Positions 52,946 to 64,000 of a stretch of DNA of 64,000 nucleotides are shown here, piece after piece. This DNA is from Macrosoma leucophasiata (lineage: Eukaryota > Arthropoda > Insecta > Lepidoptera > Hedylidae): assembly GCA_036365455.1 (NCBI GenBank), contig JAWQUS010000009.1, positions 2,944,001 through 3,008,000 on the forward strand, in the 5' to 3' direction. The notes beneath the pieces are model-generated. The model searched no databases, was not told the DNA's origin, and saw only the letters and a program-made list of their open reading frames with translations. Position 1 is the stretch's first letter, and every line of letters starts with the position of its first letter. Both the position numbers and the translations under genes were made by a program.

Positions 52946-55900
52946 ATTAGGATATAATTAGGTTCTTACCTGAAATGACTTAAGGTCTCTACAATTACTG
53001 CCTACTTTGACACAAAGCATTTTCGAGACCCTTTGACGAGCTCAATTCTTTGTCAGCGAAATAAAATAAAGATGAAACGAAATTTAAGCTAAACATGCCT
53101 CGTTAGTGTCGAGGAAAAGATATATTGTGTCGAGATAGTGGAATTTGTGATTTAATAAGGTTGTATTAAGGAGAAGTAAAATATGATTGATGTTCAATCA
53201 AATTCAATTGATGACGAATTATCTTGTTCTGTAATTTTGTGTAATGTAATTCTTTATTCTATTAAATATTTGAAGGTGATTCTATTTCTGTTTTTATTAA
53301 GCTACGGCAATTCTTCTGTATGCTTTCATTAATTTGTCATATTATCTACATTAGTATTATATATCTACCATAAAATGAGTGATCATCACTACGAAATACA
53401 AAGTAATTTCTGGTTCATTTTTTCGAATAGCATTCCATTTATACTGATACTTCACTATTTTTGTAGGTACTAAATCATTAGTCAATCATATATTCATGTA
53501 TACATACATACATTCGTGTTTATCGAATCCCATTTATTGGAGTGTGTCTAATCGGACTAATTTCCCAAACCCGGATGTGTTGTTGATAATCTGTGTTATT
53601 AGGAAAAAGAATCTGTGTAATATTGTATTCCATAAAAGACAGCCATTTGCATGTTTTTTATATGTAAGCTTAAATGTATTTCGGGATCTATTTAACGTAT
53701 CGTCTAGGGTACGATCTCATTTTGTAAAGAGGGGCAATAAAATGTTAACACAATTACCAGAGCTCTGCTACGAATATAACACTCTAAAAAATCTTCAGTA
53801 TTGCTAAAAAATAAAAACCTGGGATTGATCACAAATGTTTGTTGGCGTAGGCGAGTGTCGAATAAATATCTTAAAGTAGAATCAATGTAGTGATAATATT
53901 TTGTTTTAAATTGTCAATTACATATATTTACAGGGTAGGCAGAGAGTGCAGGAGGAATGACCCATAAATATTCATGCACATGCCTGATCGCCATTAATAT
54001 ATTTAGGTTTTTAAAATATAAGAAATGGTAATGAAAATAAAATATGATTTATTTCAAAAATACATTAATCTATCGTTCATGACTGCTCAGTAATAGATTT
54101 GTTTATGTTAAAATAAATTATATGTATATTGTTACTTCATATAAATGTATGTGAAAAAAGATCATTAGTATTACTTTTACTTTATAAACTCAAAAATATA
54201 TAAAAAAATTTTTTTTTCATTAGGAAAAGTAAAATTGAGATCGTAGTTTTGTTTAAGATGTTTCTTAAAACAAGAAGTTAAATGTCTGAAAATAAACTCA
54301 AATTTAAAATCTTATTTGAGAGAGCGTTAATAAAATTATTTGTTGAATATTGTAGAAGAAGTACGGGTACAAGTATGGTTAACATTCTCTACCCGCACCA
54401 TAAAGGAATCCCCGTGATGGTACAAAATATAAAAAAATCCAAACGACTTGGCGATAACATTTGGTGTGACGGCGCAAATGGTCGTGAAATTGAGGAGTGA
54501 GATGGCCGGCAAATCGAGTTTGTCACTTGCAGTAACTGCCCATAAAATTTTAGTCCTGGTTGAACGTTTCGTATCTGGCATGCTGTGAAAATATAATATC
54601 AAATATCATTTCTAGTGTACGTGCTTTTGTTTATAATATATGATGAAAATGGAGAACAAGACTACAGTCAATGATTTAGATAAAGAGGTAGATATTATTG
54701 TGTTATTGACACGTCCAAAGCACGCATACAAATCGAGGCTAAATGGAAGTAAATAGCCAGCTGAAATATTTTGCTATAATATATGCTCGTGTTTTTTTGT
54801 ATTCTCACATTTTTAGTGAATTAACTATTATATTTTAAGTGTAATATGAATATGCCGTATCTTCCCACATAGTTTCATTGTGTACATTTGATCTACTCTT
54901 TGATTTCTGCTAGAAAGAAATTGGGAGTTGTAAATGCAGACACGTTACCATTTCTAGTCTAAGATTTACTCTTATGACCAAAATTATATTGCCATTCCAT
55001 AATGGAAAACTTTTGAAGATCCTTTTTTTTAGAGTTTCGTAGTTTACAAGGAACCCTTATAGTTTCACAATATGCATCCGTCCATCTGTTCGTCCCTTTG
55101 TAGTTTAGCACAGAGACTTTTAGTACTAAAGAGATGCTACGAGTATTTGACACAAATATTCATATTAGTTATGTACGCCAAAAAAGTGGTAAGTACGATA
55201 AAATAAAAAATAAAAAATGTTTTTGGGCGCTCCTGCACTCATATTTGTAGAACGAGCATACTGTTGCGGTATCATCGTACCATTTTAATGGGTCTAGCCA
55301 AGACCTGTTATCTGTAGAACCGGATGCCTGTGTGAAAGGACGGCCCAAATTCCTTCACTGGAACTTTATAACCATTAAAATATTTAAACTTATTGACGGT
55401 CGGAGGACGAGTTGTCGCGTCTAATTATTCACAAATGACGTACCCCTTGTAACTTGCAAGTTACTCTACAAAGTACGCGTGCACAATGACTTGGCAAAGA
55501 TCTCAAGTTGTGGACAGCGAGACTAATGGCGGGATCGCCGGTCAAGTGTGGAGTGCTCAGCGCGTCACGCGAGTCTGTGTGGGACGTTAGTCTTGCCCAC
55601 TTACAGTACATCAAATTGAGTGTAAATTATATTAGTGAATTTATGTCGGTTGATAAAAATAATAACACGAGATAAACTATAACATACAGAGCCCGGTTAG
55701 ATCTTGGGTTGCAATAATGGATAATATAATCGATTTTCTGTATATTTACATTTTATTTTTCAAAACTTGATTGATTTATCTTCTATAGAAAATTATTCAG
55801 CCTTTAAAATGTATTGGCTGCTTTACAACAAAAAGCGTTTTGAAATGAAAATGGGCATTCATTATAGCTATGTGTTTACGTTCATTATTACGCGTGATTA

Positions 55901-58627
55901 CACTGTTACCAGTAACAATTTATTTACATGCAGTTAAAATATATGTTAATTGGTAGGAATGATAATATTTTAATTTTCTGGTGGCTTAGGTCCAGTGATG
56001 GAATTCGAAGGCATCTTATCTATTCACCATTTGTAGAGTACGGCTTGATTATTTCTGGCACGTAGGACATAGATTGAAGGCTTGACGTATTTGTATTGAG
56101 ATATTTTGAACTTTAGCAGGTACACTATTTAATCATCAATAATGTGAACAGTATGCTTGCTTACTGTGTATTTTACACTTTTGAGTGTACAACAAATAAA
56201 ACGTTCAGTTTGTCGAATTATCCAATATAGTATTTATTTCCACACTACCTTACATGATGACATATGGATTGTGAGAACGTTAGATGAACTAGCCCAAGCT
56301 ATTCATAGCAGAAATTCGTCAAATTCAAATTAAATTTTAAAAATTCAATTACAAAAATGTTCAACTAGCAAACACGACGCGCTAGCCTTGTGCTTCCACC
56401 GGCCAAAGGTTTTTTCCGCTATACCTTTTCAATTTGGGCTGGTTCATGTAGCCGACGAGAGAGGGAGGGCGGCGCCGCAACTTGCAATTACGGCAGCGCT
56501 TTTCATTGATATTTGAGGCTGCTATAATTTGCCAGCGTTTAGGGCTTTCGTTATTCGAGACTTGACATGTTTTTATTACAGTAGCTGTTGGCAGTGATTT
56601 ATTTTATAAATCAAATTAGCTAGTCTTTTTTCAATGCTCGTATATCTTGGACAACCTTTGATCTTTAGATTATAATAGAAATAAAAACAAGGTCGGGATA
56701 ATATTGTGAAGAAAAAGAGGATTTCGTTGTCTTTTTTTATTATGGAATGAGAGTGACAAACGCAGCATAGCAGTTGTGTTGATACAAACTGCAATGAACT
56801 GCTGAGGCTTCTGACGTTACTTCTGTTGAGGATTCAAACCCAAAGAAAAACGTGTTACTTCTCCTATAAAATCAACAAACAATGTATATTCACTAAAATA
56901 GCCCAGCGTTGAACGATTGTCATGTCTAGTGTTAGATAAATTAGGTAATAATGAGTACCTATATTGAACTGACTTCTCAACTTAGTAAAACTCATATAAG
57001 CAATTTTGAAATTGTTATTAGACCTTAGAAACATTAATGATTCTGAGCCTTTACTATCAAAACTCAAGACACATAACAAAGCTAATATAAACTTCCAATA
57101 ACCTTTTCTTTACGACCCATAGGACGTCTTAGGCAAACATTATCATATTAAGGACTAAACAAACAGTATATTATTCCAGTTTCAATTAATAGCTGCGGTA
57201 GCGACGCCAACAAAGTGCTTCAACAACATAATCCCGAACATTATAATCGAGAACAAAATGGCAGGTTAGATAATTACGGCGTTGGTAATTTTGTAGGGTC
57301 ATTCGACCACATGAGCCTTTAAGGGTTCTATAGGCACAAGATTGATGGATTTGGGTTAGACCGCTTTAAAGTAACAGGGGATTTGGCCTATTTCAGTATA
57401 AAAGACGTGAGGCTACAGTTGTCTACTTGTCACTTAAAAAAGCCTTTTTTAAACGTCCAGTATTTTAAAACGTACGAATGATGTTGTTTGTTTAGCTAAG
57501 TATTAGAATGGTTTTGTTAGCTATGTTTTAATATCAGCTATGTTTACTCGAAATTTCCTGCAAAGCCAACCTAGGCTCTATTTAAAAAAATATTTTTTGA
57601 GTAAAAAATTAAGAAGCGTTTAGTTTAATTGTCTACTTCTTACTTCTTTTTTTATTCCTAGGTGATTCTGGGTTTTATTCTCGAATTTAAGAGCAAATGT
57701 ATTTTTTTTTCAATCAGAGATTTGAATTGCTTGGGAAATTGGAAATTGTAAACGTCATGTCATATGCATACATGTCGGAGTGTAACCTAAATGTGACTAC
57801 TAACGCCATCTAGTTTGTCGGAGTCGTAACCTAATTATGACTAGGCTAGATTGTTTAACAGAGAATTCTAGGTGGCGCCACGGTCGGCTTAGGTACTTGG
57901 ATTTGTTACCTTAGAGGGGATAGTGACTTGCCGATATCGGGTTTATAAAGTGTAATGAAACACCACAAAGAAAGAAATAAACACGGTAATTTTACCGTAT
58001 TTCAAACTATAGGTACCACATAATTTTGGAAAATCTACCGTAATTTTAGAAGATTTCTACCACTCAATCGATTTCGGAGTTGGTAACACTGAGCAAATAG
58101 TTCATGACGGGGTTTTGGCGGGAACGCGGAAAAGAGCTGTGTCGCTGCGTGATATTATTTTCGAAATTTGTGTATAGTCGCGTTTTTATGTGTAAAAATG
58201 GTGGGATTTTTATCATAAAGCATTCGATAATGTTCACGAGTGTATGAAAGTGATATTATGAAGTGAAAAGTGATTTTTCGTATTGCCTCCAAAACTTCGT
58301 AAATACTCCTAGTAAAGTTCCCATCGATTTACTGGAGCCATCCCATCATCTCATCATATTCCTCATGGAAGCATTTAATCATCGTCATCTTCCATATGGA
58401 TATTCATTAATTTAAAGAAATGTGAAATTCAATATGTATACGACTGAAAGACTTTGTATCAATGGTCATGAATAAATTATTAAAAAAAAAAAAGTTCATG
58501 ACGATCAGTCATAGAGTAACGATCATTCAGTCACAGACACACAGTTGAATCGAATTATTGTAAGGCAGTTATGCTGCCAGTTAGAACAGTGAACGTCAGT
58601 GATATTAAAGTGATATAACGCGGGTAG
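52946..58627. other. No gene seen; AT-rich, few relics
   Basis: Relics: an RTE-tail-like GGGTAGGCAGAGAGTGCAGG at 53936, a faint repeat Z near 55990-56160 (CTGGTGGCTTAGGTCC, TCATCAATAATGTGAACAGT), and a CCGTCCATCTGTTCGTCCC stretch at about 55078. The 72-codon frame at 54282-54500 has no recognisable domain. A GC-richer patch at 56390-56480 is unexplained. Confidence 0.45.
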
Positions 58628-58930
58628 TTCTGAATCAAATGGGCAGAAGACTAGTGATAGTAGTAGTATCGTATCCTGGTAAATGTGGTTTCCCGGTCCG
58701 AAGGGTTTCTTGCCTGTTCTTCCCTGCCGGAAGTAATCGAATGGGCGGATCTTTGGCAATATACGACTTTCTTCTGCCAACCTGTGCTTTATTTCATCAT
58801 CCGCTCGAGTACCCACCTACAGATGCCCACAAACACGAGTAACATATCGGCTTATGGAAAGACACTCCCTCAACACTACCTAAATGTCCGGACTGGAGAG
58901 GCCTCAGGTCGATATACACCTACAGTTCTT
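58628..58930 (+). repeat. Dispersed repeat W, plus copy
   Basis: AATCGAATGGGCGGATCTTT, TGTGCTTTATTTCATCATCC, CATATCGGCTTATGGAAAGA and ACTGGAGAGGCCTCAGGTCG match 43826-44144 in reverse. Confidence 0.65.
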
Positions 58931-59258
58931 TTCAAGAATTTACTTGCAGGTTCGGATGTTGATATATTCACTATGCACTGAAGTCCAATTCATAAACAAT
59001 ATCTCAATTAAAAATGGGTGAATGAACTCGATCTTGTAAAAAAGTTCAATTATTTTTTCTGTCATTTCCCGACTTTGTCCTCGACGGGAATCTCTCAGCT
59101 GCAAGGGCCGAACTTTCTCTCAAACTTTGATAATTTATAACATTTAGTGCTGAAGTAATAAACTGCTTCTCTGTAAAAGAAGTGTCGGTCTAAAGAAGAG
59201 AGGGGATGACTTTTGATTTTTTTAAGCTAAGGACAGAACCAATCGAATTAGGATTTTT

Positions 59259-59313
59259 GCATGTCAGGTTTTCGTCTCTTTAAGTATAAAGAGACGATAA
59301 CCCGACGACATGC
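59259..59313. repeat. Fold-back: imperfect 23-25 bp inverted repeat
   Basis: GCATGTCAGGTTTTCGTCTC and GAGACGATAACCCGACGACA pair with a small bulge around a short loop. The right arm and following 40 bp recur at 59763-59825. Confidence 0.6.
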
Positions 59314-59673
59314 GCAAATCATACTAAGAAGGTAGATACATAGTATGTTCTTAGGTTTTCGCGAGCTACACTCATTGAAATAAAACTAGTTTTCGGATTG
59401 AAACGTCGGGTTCGATTTTAAACAATCATTTTAGTTTATCCTATATTATTTACACGGTTTTGGTAACATAGCCACACCGCGGACACTCCGCCAAAATTCC
59501 AACGCTTAATTTGGTCTGTATTGCACAGACATCAATCAGTGACGTGTATTTACACGTGCACCTGTGTGCCTAGCACGTAAAAAATATCAACCGTCGCCCA
59601 TAAGGAGGTTGGGTGAGGCGGGGAAGGGACGTCGAAGTATCCATTCTATACGTAGTATTATTATATATTCTCT

Positions 59674-59757
59674 GCCTGTGTCGTGGGTGCCGTTGTTCAC
59701 ACACAACACATACACCAACACCCCCGATACAAACATCCTTAGGTCATACAAACATCT
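59674..59757 (-). repeat. SINE family 2, body fragment
   Basis: In reverse it has GATACAAACATC-type words, GTGTTGGTGTATGTGTTGTG and GGCACCCACGACACAGG, matching 262-352. Confidence 0.65.
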
Positions 59758-60239
59758 TTATATATAAAAAGACGATAATCCGACATGCGCAAATCATACT
59801 TAGTAGGTAGATACATATTTACACGGTTTTGGTAATATCTCAAACAGTTTAGTTCAGTTCAGTCTTCTCTTAAACAACTGCTGAACGACGACTTTTTTCA
59901 CAATGCAAAGTAGTGCGGTCTATGTTTACATAAAATCACCATTTGCAATGTTTTTGAGTCCTATATGATAGGCGGCGAGTCTATGAATGATTTGAATCTC
60001 GGAAATGCCACTGACAATATCCTAATTCAAAAAATTCTTATGTTCCACACAGACTGACCTTCAAGTTGTCGTTTACTGCCACTGAATAAAAGAGACAGTT
60101 TACTCATGAAATTAATTGATAAATAATATTAATTCGTCAAAAGAATACCAATTACGTAGTCATACATCATACTGGATGTAGGTAGATGGATGGTCGATGG
60201 AGGTAGCTACATATAATTTTTTCAAACTTCTGTCAGACA

Positions 60240-60365
60240 AATGTCACCTCAGTCTGCCCGGGACCACGGAAACTGAAAAGCGACCGAAACGTCGGGTTGA
60301 TTTTAAAAATCATTTTAGTTTAATATACGCGAGATAAATCCGTAAAAATAGTTTTATTTCAATAC
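60240..60365 (+). repeat. Dispersed repeat with CGAAACGTCGG core
   Basis: GCGACCGAAACGTCGGGTTG, AAATCATTTTAGTTTAATAT and AATAGTTTTATTTCAAT; partly repeated at 59395-59445 (GAAACGTCGGGTTCGATTTT). Confidence 0.5.
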
Positions 60366-60777
60366 ATCATACTGTCAAGTGAAAAATAACCTCAAATGAA
60401 ACTCAAAACAAATTAACTACATGCAAAGTTGGATAGTTGGCAACAAACGAGATACAATACGGTGAAGCGCCCGGCTTTGTCCGCTGTTGCATGCACAAAT
60501 GCGCTTTGATGTGTTGTTATAATGACTAATTGTTGTGGACATTGTTAAAGTCCTTTATTCTGGCGAAATATTCACATAAAAATAAGTTTTGTTATGTTCT
60601 CTATTTAAAATTGTACTGTGAAAACTTGTCTCCAGAGTCATCGCATACAAAGAGAGATCCCAATCTATCTAGAATATTCGCAGTAAGATTCTGAATTCAT
60701 CAATTCTGATTTTATATAATCGACATTAAGAGCTCTATTTCGTATCTAGTCAGCCATTTCTTATTGTCCAGTGTTGT

Positions 60778-60875
60778 GTGACGACCTAGGCTCACGTGTT
60801 CGATTCCCGTACCGGGATCAATGTTTGTATGACCTATGGTTGTTTGTGTCGGGTCTGGGTGTTTGTGTATGTTTT
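60778..60875 (+). repeat. SINE family 2, internally shortened
   Basis: The B box GTGTTCGATTCCC at 60796-60808 is preceded by a head fragment and followed by GTGTCGGGTCTGGGTGTTTG as at 184-375. Much of the tRNA-like head is deleted. It abuts a Helitron 3' end (GGGCACAGCTAG, 60886-60897). Confidence 0.65.
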
Positions 60876-61437
60876 ATGAAGTCGTGGGCACAGCTAGTAT
60901 AAAAATAGCCTAAATTACTCCCTATTACGTAAGCTATCTGCCAGCGAAAATCCCGTCAAAATCCAGCCGTTCCCGAGATTACCCCCAACAAACAGACACA
61001 CAGACAAACATTGTAAAGAAATATGTTTTGGTATATGTACCGTGTATACATATGTATTTAATAAAAAGCGGTTACTTTTATATTGCAAATAGACACTCTA
61101 ATTTTATTTATTTGTATGTATAGATGGAGATGTGTAAAAGCCGTAGGTATTTATTTAGATTCAATCTTCTTCTACTTCCTAATTGTCAACCTTATTTTGT
61201 TTTAGTATATTTGTATTTTTACCCTACCAGAATCAAGAACGATCTGCAAGAATTGACCGCGATTAAATTTCAATTGTTGACCCTCCATTTTATAGAATCA
61301 CATCAGATTCGGTTCGCCAGTTTTATCGTGTAATTTAACCCTAGTATTTTCGGATAATGAAATTTTAAGCGTTATTACTACGTATTTGAATCGAGTCAGG
61401 GTTAAGTTTTGGCTCCAAATACTGATACTGGTAAGAT

Positions 61438-61722
61438 TTTTTTTTTTTAATGTAATGGGCTTGGCAAACAAGCATGCAGTTCACATTGATGTTAAGTGAT
61501 GACTGCAGCCTGTAGACACCCACATGAAGACCAAGGTCAAAATGCAGATGCGTTACCACTCCTGAGGCCTAAGGTGTTATGCCTCTGTGCCGGAAATTAC
61601 AGGGTCGTACATTACCACCTGACCGGAACACGATAGTGCTGAACACTACCATTTAGCGGCAAGTATATTAGGTGGTGCCTACGCCCGCGAGCTCCGTCAC
61701 TGAAGCTCTACCACCAGTAAAA
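61438..61722 (-). repeat. Repeat Z, full length (285 bp), reference copy
   Basis: In reverse it begins CTGGTGGTAGAGCTTCAGTG, passes GCCGCTAAATGGTAGTGTTC, GGCATAACACCTTAGGCCTC and AGTCATCACTTAACATCAAT, and ends TTACATTAAAAAAAAAA. The same two ends recur in several copies. No tRNA-like promoter or coding frame. Confidence 0.85.
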
Positions 61723-61845
61723 GATTATCCGATCAAGCAATATCGCTTTGGGCTTTGGGAATACTGTTATCGGTACTTGTTTAATTCTCCTTACGAGCTG
61801 TTTTTTATTATATGGAAGTGACAAGTATTCTTTTTACAGTAAAAA

Positions 61846-62163
61846 GTAACTTCACGCATGTAATCCCCGAAGGGGTAGGCAGAGGTAAATGCATGCATTC
61901 AAGCATACGTGCAAACACCCACGATTCGCCGGTTACGTTTTGGCCCATGTAACAGGTGGCGAGCCTGTTGACATCTCCAGGCACATTACCGAACTTCAAG
62001 GTATTGGGAAAATTCGAGAAAATGGAAAAATCCCAATAGAACCAGAGATTTTTGAACGATTTTTGGACTTTACACCATTATCTCTGATAACCCTATACCC
62101 GGGAATCGAACCCAGGACCTCAGCGTAGTAGTAGTGGCCTGCTTCCACTAGGCTACCGAGGCT
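61846..62163 (-). repeat. tRNA-derived SINE family 1, full length
   Basis: The tail (reverse of GTAACTTCACGCATGTAATC) is at 61846 and the reversed B box GGGAATCGAACCC at about 62100-62112, with the tRNA-like head ending near 62163. Confidence 0.85.
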
Positions 62164-62227
62164 TTTTACAGTAATGGTAAATATTCTTATTACATAAGAC
62201 ACAATACACATAAATGAGAATATGTAT

Positions 62228-62744
62228 ATGATGATAGAGCTCCAGTGTCGAAGTTCGAGGCATTAACTTATCTATCTGCTGCTAAATGGTAGTGTTCAGC
62301 CCTGTCGTGTTCCGGTTAGATGGTAATGTATGTAACATTGGTTTCAGGGGTAGCAACGCATAGAGCAACACCGGAAGGGAGAAGCCATATGCAGGCTTTC
62401 CCCTCTGTCAAAGTACAAGCCCAAATGGGCCTATACCTGTCGCCTATGTGTGCGTGAAATTGTTTCTGTTTTTGTTAAAGTCAAGGTGTGAGTTTCGTAG
62501 TAATACGATTTTTGTAGTGTGAGTGTGTGTCGCACGCATTTCCCCTCGCAAAAAATGACAGACTGTTTTGCATCGGTAATAAACGCTATGGCTACCCGCG
62601 ACCGGTGGCCCGTGTTGCTTGCTCTATGTAGCAACGCATCTGCAGTTTGACCTCTGGTTTTTGTGTAGGTGTCTATAGGCTCTAGTCATCACTTAACATC
62701 CCTGTGAACTGCATGCTTGTTGGCCACCACCGTGACATAAATGT
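62228..62744 (+). repeat. Repeat Z split by MITE A
   Basis: The 5' part is at 62228-62358 and the 3' part at 62637-62744 (CATCTGCAGTTTGACCTCTG, AGTCATCACTTAACATC), interrupted exactly by the MITE and its target duplication. Confidence 0.85.
62359..62628. mobile_element. MITE A copy 3 with perfect 8-bp target duplication
   Basis: It runs from CATAGAGCAACACCGG to CCGTGTTGCTTGCTCTATG, flanked by TAGCAACG on both sides (62351-62358 and 62629-62636). An 8-bp duplication suggests the hAT superfamily; no transposase is present. Confidence 0.9.
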
Positions 62745-64000
62745 AGTTACGTAAGCCCTTTTCTAAGCACTTACTTCACGTAATGAATAAGTGGTAGTTA
62801 GATTTATGATTGGTCTCGCTTCCACCCGAATGGAAGTCAATTATAAATGTATGGCATAATAATAAATGTATTGTAACTGCTGACCATATTCTAGCTATCA
62901 AGATATGGTCAAAACCACAGAACAGTAAGTAAAAATAATGAAAAAGGGTTGTCATCTTACATTACAGTAAAGCACCTTTAATATCAAAATATGTCAAATG
63001 AGCATATAAAAACGCAAATGTCATGAAAAAAGCACAGTGATTTAAAGGAAAGTATCAAAAGGATATTTAACTGAAATGATTTTTTCAGTTGCAAACACTC
63101 TTACAAAAAGAATAAAGTGACCAGCGCATACAGACGTTCCCCAAATTGCTCCAATTAAGGCGAGTTTCAAAATATCAGCCCCGCAAAACGTATTGGTTTT
63201 TCTAACAAAACAGGGCCGTGTTCTAACCGTTTGTCACAAAAAGCAGATTCGTTACCACGAATGGCTGACATCCCTAAATAAACTGCATGATGGTAATATT
63301 AGTTTTTCGAATATTCGAACTCACAAAGTAACAAAATAATTTTATGCTTTGGTTTATTTTCAAAAGACCTTTTCTCGTAAATAATAATAATATAATACAC
63401 ACAAGTAGCAACGATCGTTATATTATTATGTCTTTGAATAAGAAATCAGCGAAGTGTGAGTTGGGATACGCGCAATGTAGGGTTCCGTTTCTATTCTAAG
63501 TACATTTAATAAATTGATCGAATATTACTCATAAAGTTGTCGAGTCTATTTAGTTGAAAGTTTTTCTGTTAAACTCGTTATATGTACCTACCTAGTATCA
63601 CCGTAAATGTTTCATACATCCAAACCACCGTTTAGCTGGCAGAAGGGCTGGCGTTTGGGGGACACTTAAATCTAACAAAAAGTTGCAATTTAAAACTAAA
63701 ATAGTCTTCTAAACCTCGCAATATTTTTTGAAGAGCTATACTGTGATATCCCACAGGATGGGATTCTCGTGGAAAAAATTGCATCATAACTTTACATGCA
63801 GAGTACTCTAGAAGAAACATATTTATCAAGATTATATTGCACGTCTTTCTCGGCATAGCTGATATGTATGTTTGTGTCAAATTACAGTTTTCTAGTACTA
63901 TGAGTCTCCGAGCATGGCTGCGGACAGACAGACGAACAGGCACACAAACGAATAAACGCACGAACGGACGGACGGACGGACGAACATGGCGAAACTATGT
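62745..64000. other. No gene seen; ends in ACGG-rich simple repeat
   Basis: AT-rich DNA, then from about 63880 a GGACAGACAGACGAACAGGC / ACGGACGGACGGACGGA stretch. A related reversed stretch is at 20590-20640. The 109-codon frame across it (63961-63632, minus) looks like a repeat by-product. Confidence 0.5.

Noticed and set aside
54282..54500. 72-codon ORF (MSENKLKFKILFERALIK) as an exon
   Set aside because: No homology recognised, AT-rich codon use and no convincing splice or promoter context.

Overview
The window looks like intronic and intergenic DNA from an insect nuclear genome, most likely a moth or butterfly. It is AT-rich and gene-poor. Nearly everything recognisable is a transposable element: Jockey, RTE, CR1/Jockey-like and R4/Dong-type LINEs, three tRNA-derived SINE families, Helitrons with 5'-TC and CTAG-3' ends inserted between A and T, and several MITEs. 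Only two host-gene features are supported. One is an intronless MED27 (Mediator subunit 27) gene on the minus strand at 18705-19604. The other is a GC-rich promoter at about 36.64-37.05 kb followed by a short first coding exon (37048-37093, plus strand) that encodes a signal-peptide-like start and stops at a GTGAGT splice donor. No later exon of that gene could be identified, so the TE-filled DNA to its right may be its first intron.

Layout. 0-1.6 kb: SINE, AT microsatellite and LINE debris. 1.64-2.71 kb: a tandem array with a unit of about 163 bp. 2.7-15.0 kb: a GC-rich block of at least four to five Jockey-clade LINE copies, all on the minus strand and head-to-tail, joined at poly(A) tracts or inside genes. 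All are damaged or recombined. One contains a 984-codon open frame that fuses the ORF1 zinc-knuckle region directly to reverse transcriptase without an endonuclease. 15-37 kb: MED27 embedded in SINEs, RTE remnants, MITEs, minisatellites and Helitrons. 37-47 kb: sparse sequence with dispersed repeats and a MITE nested in another inverted-repeat element. 47.4-53 kb: LINE fragments clustered around (TAA)n tracts, including an R4/Dong-like element interrupted by another LINE. 53-64 kb: mostly unique AT-rich DNA with scattered repeats.

How the parts relate. RTE-type LINE fragments and the commonest tRNA SINE share a similar 3' tail, as expected if the SINE uses the RTE machinery. The Jockey block is a mosaic in which leader, ORF1 and RT segments of related but different elements are recombined. 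No complete, active-looking autonomous element was found. All family assignments come from reading translated motifs and repeat structure by eye, with no database search.
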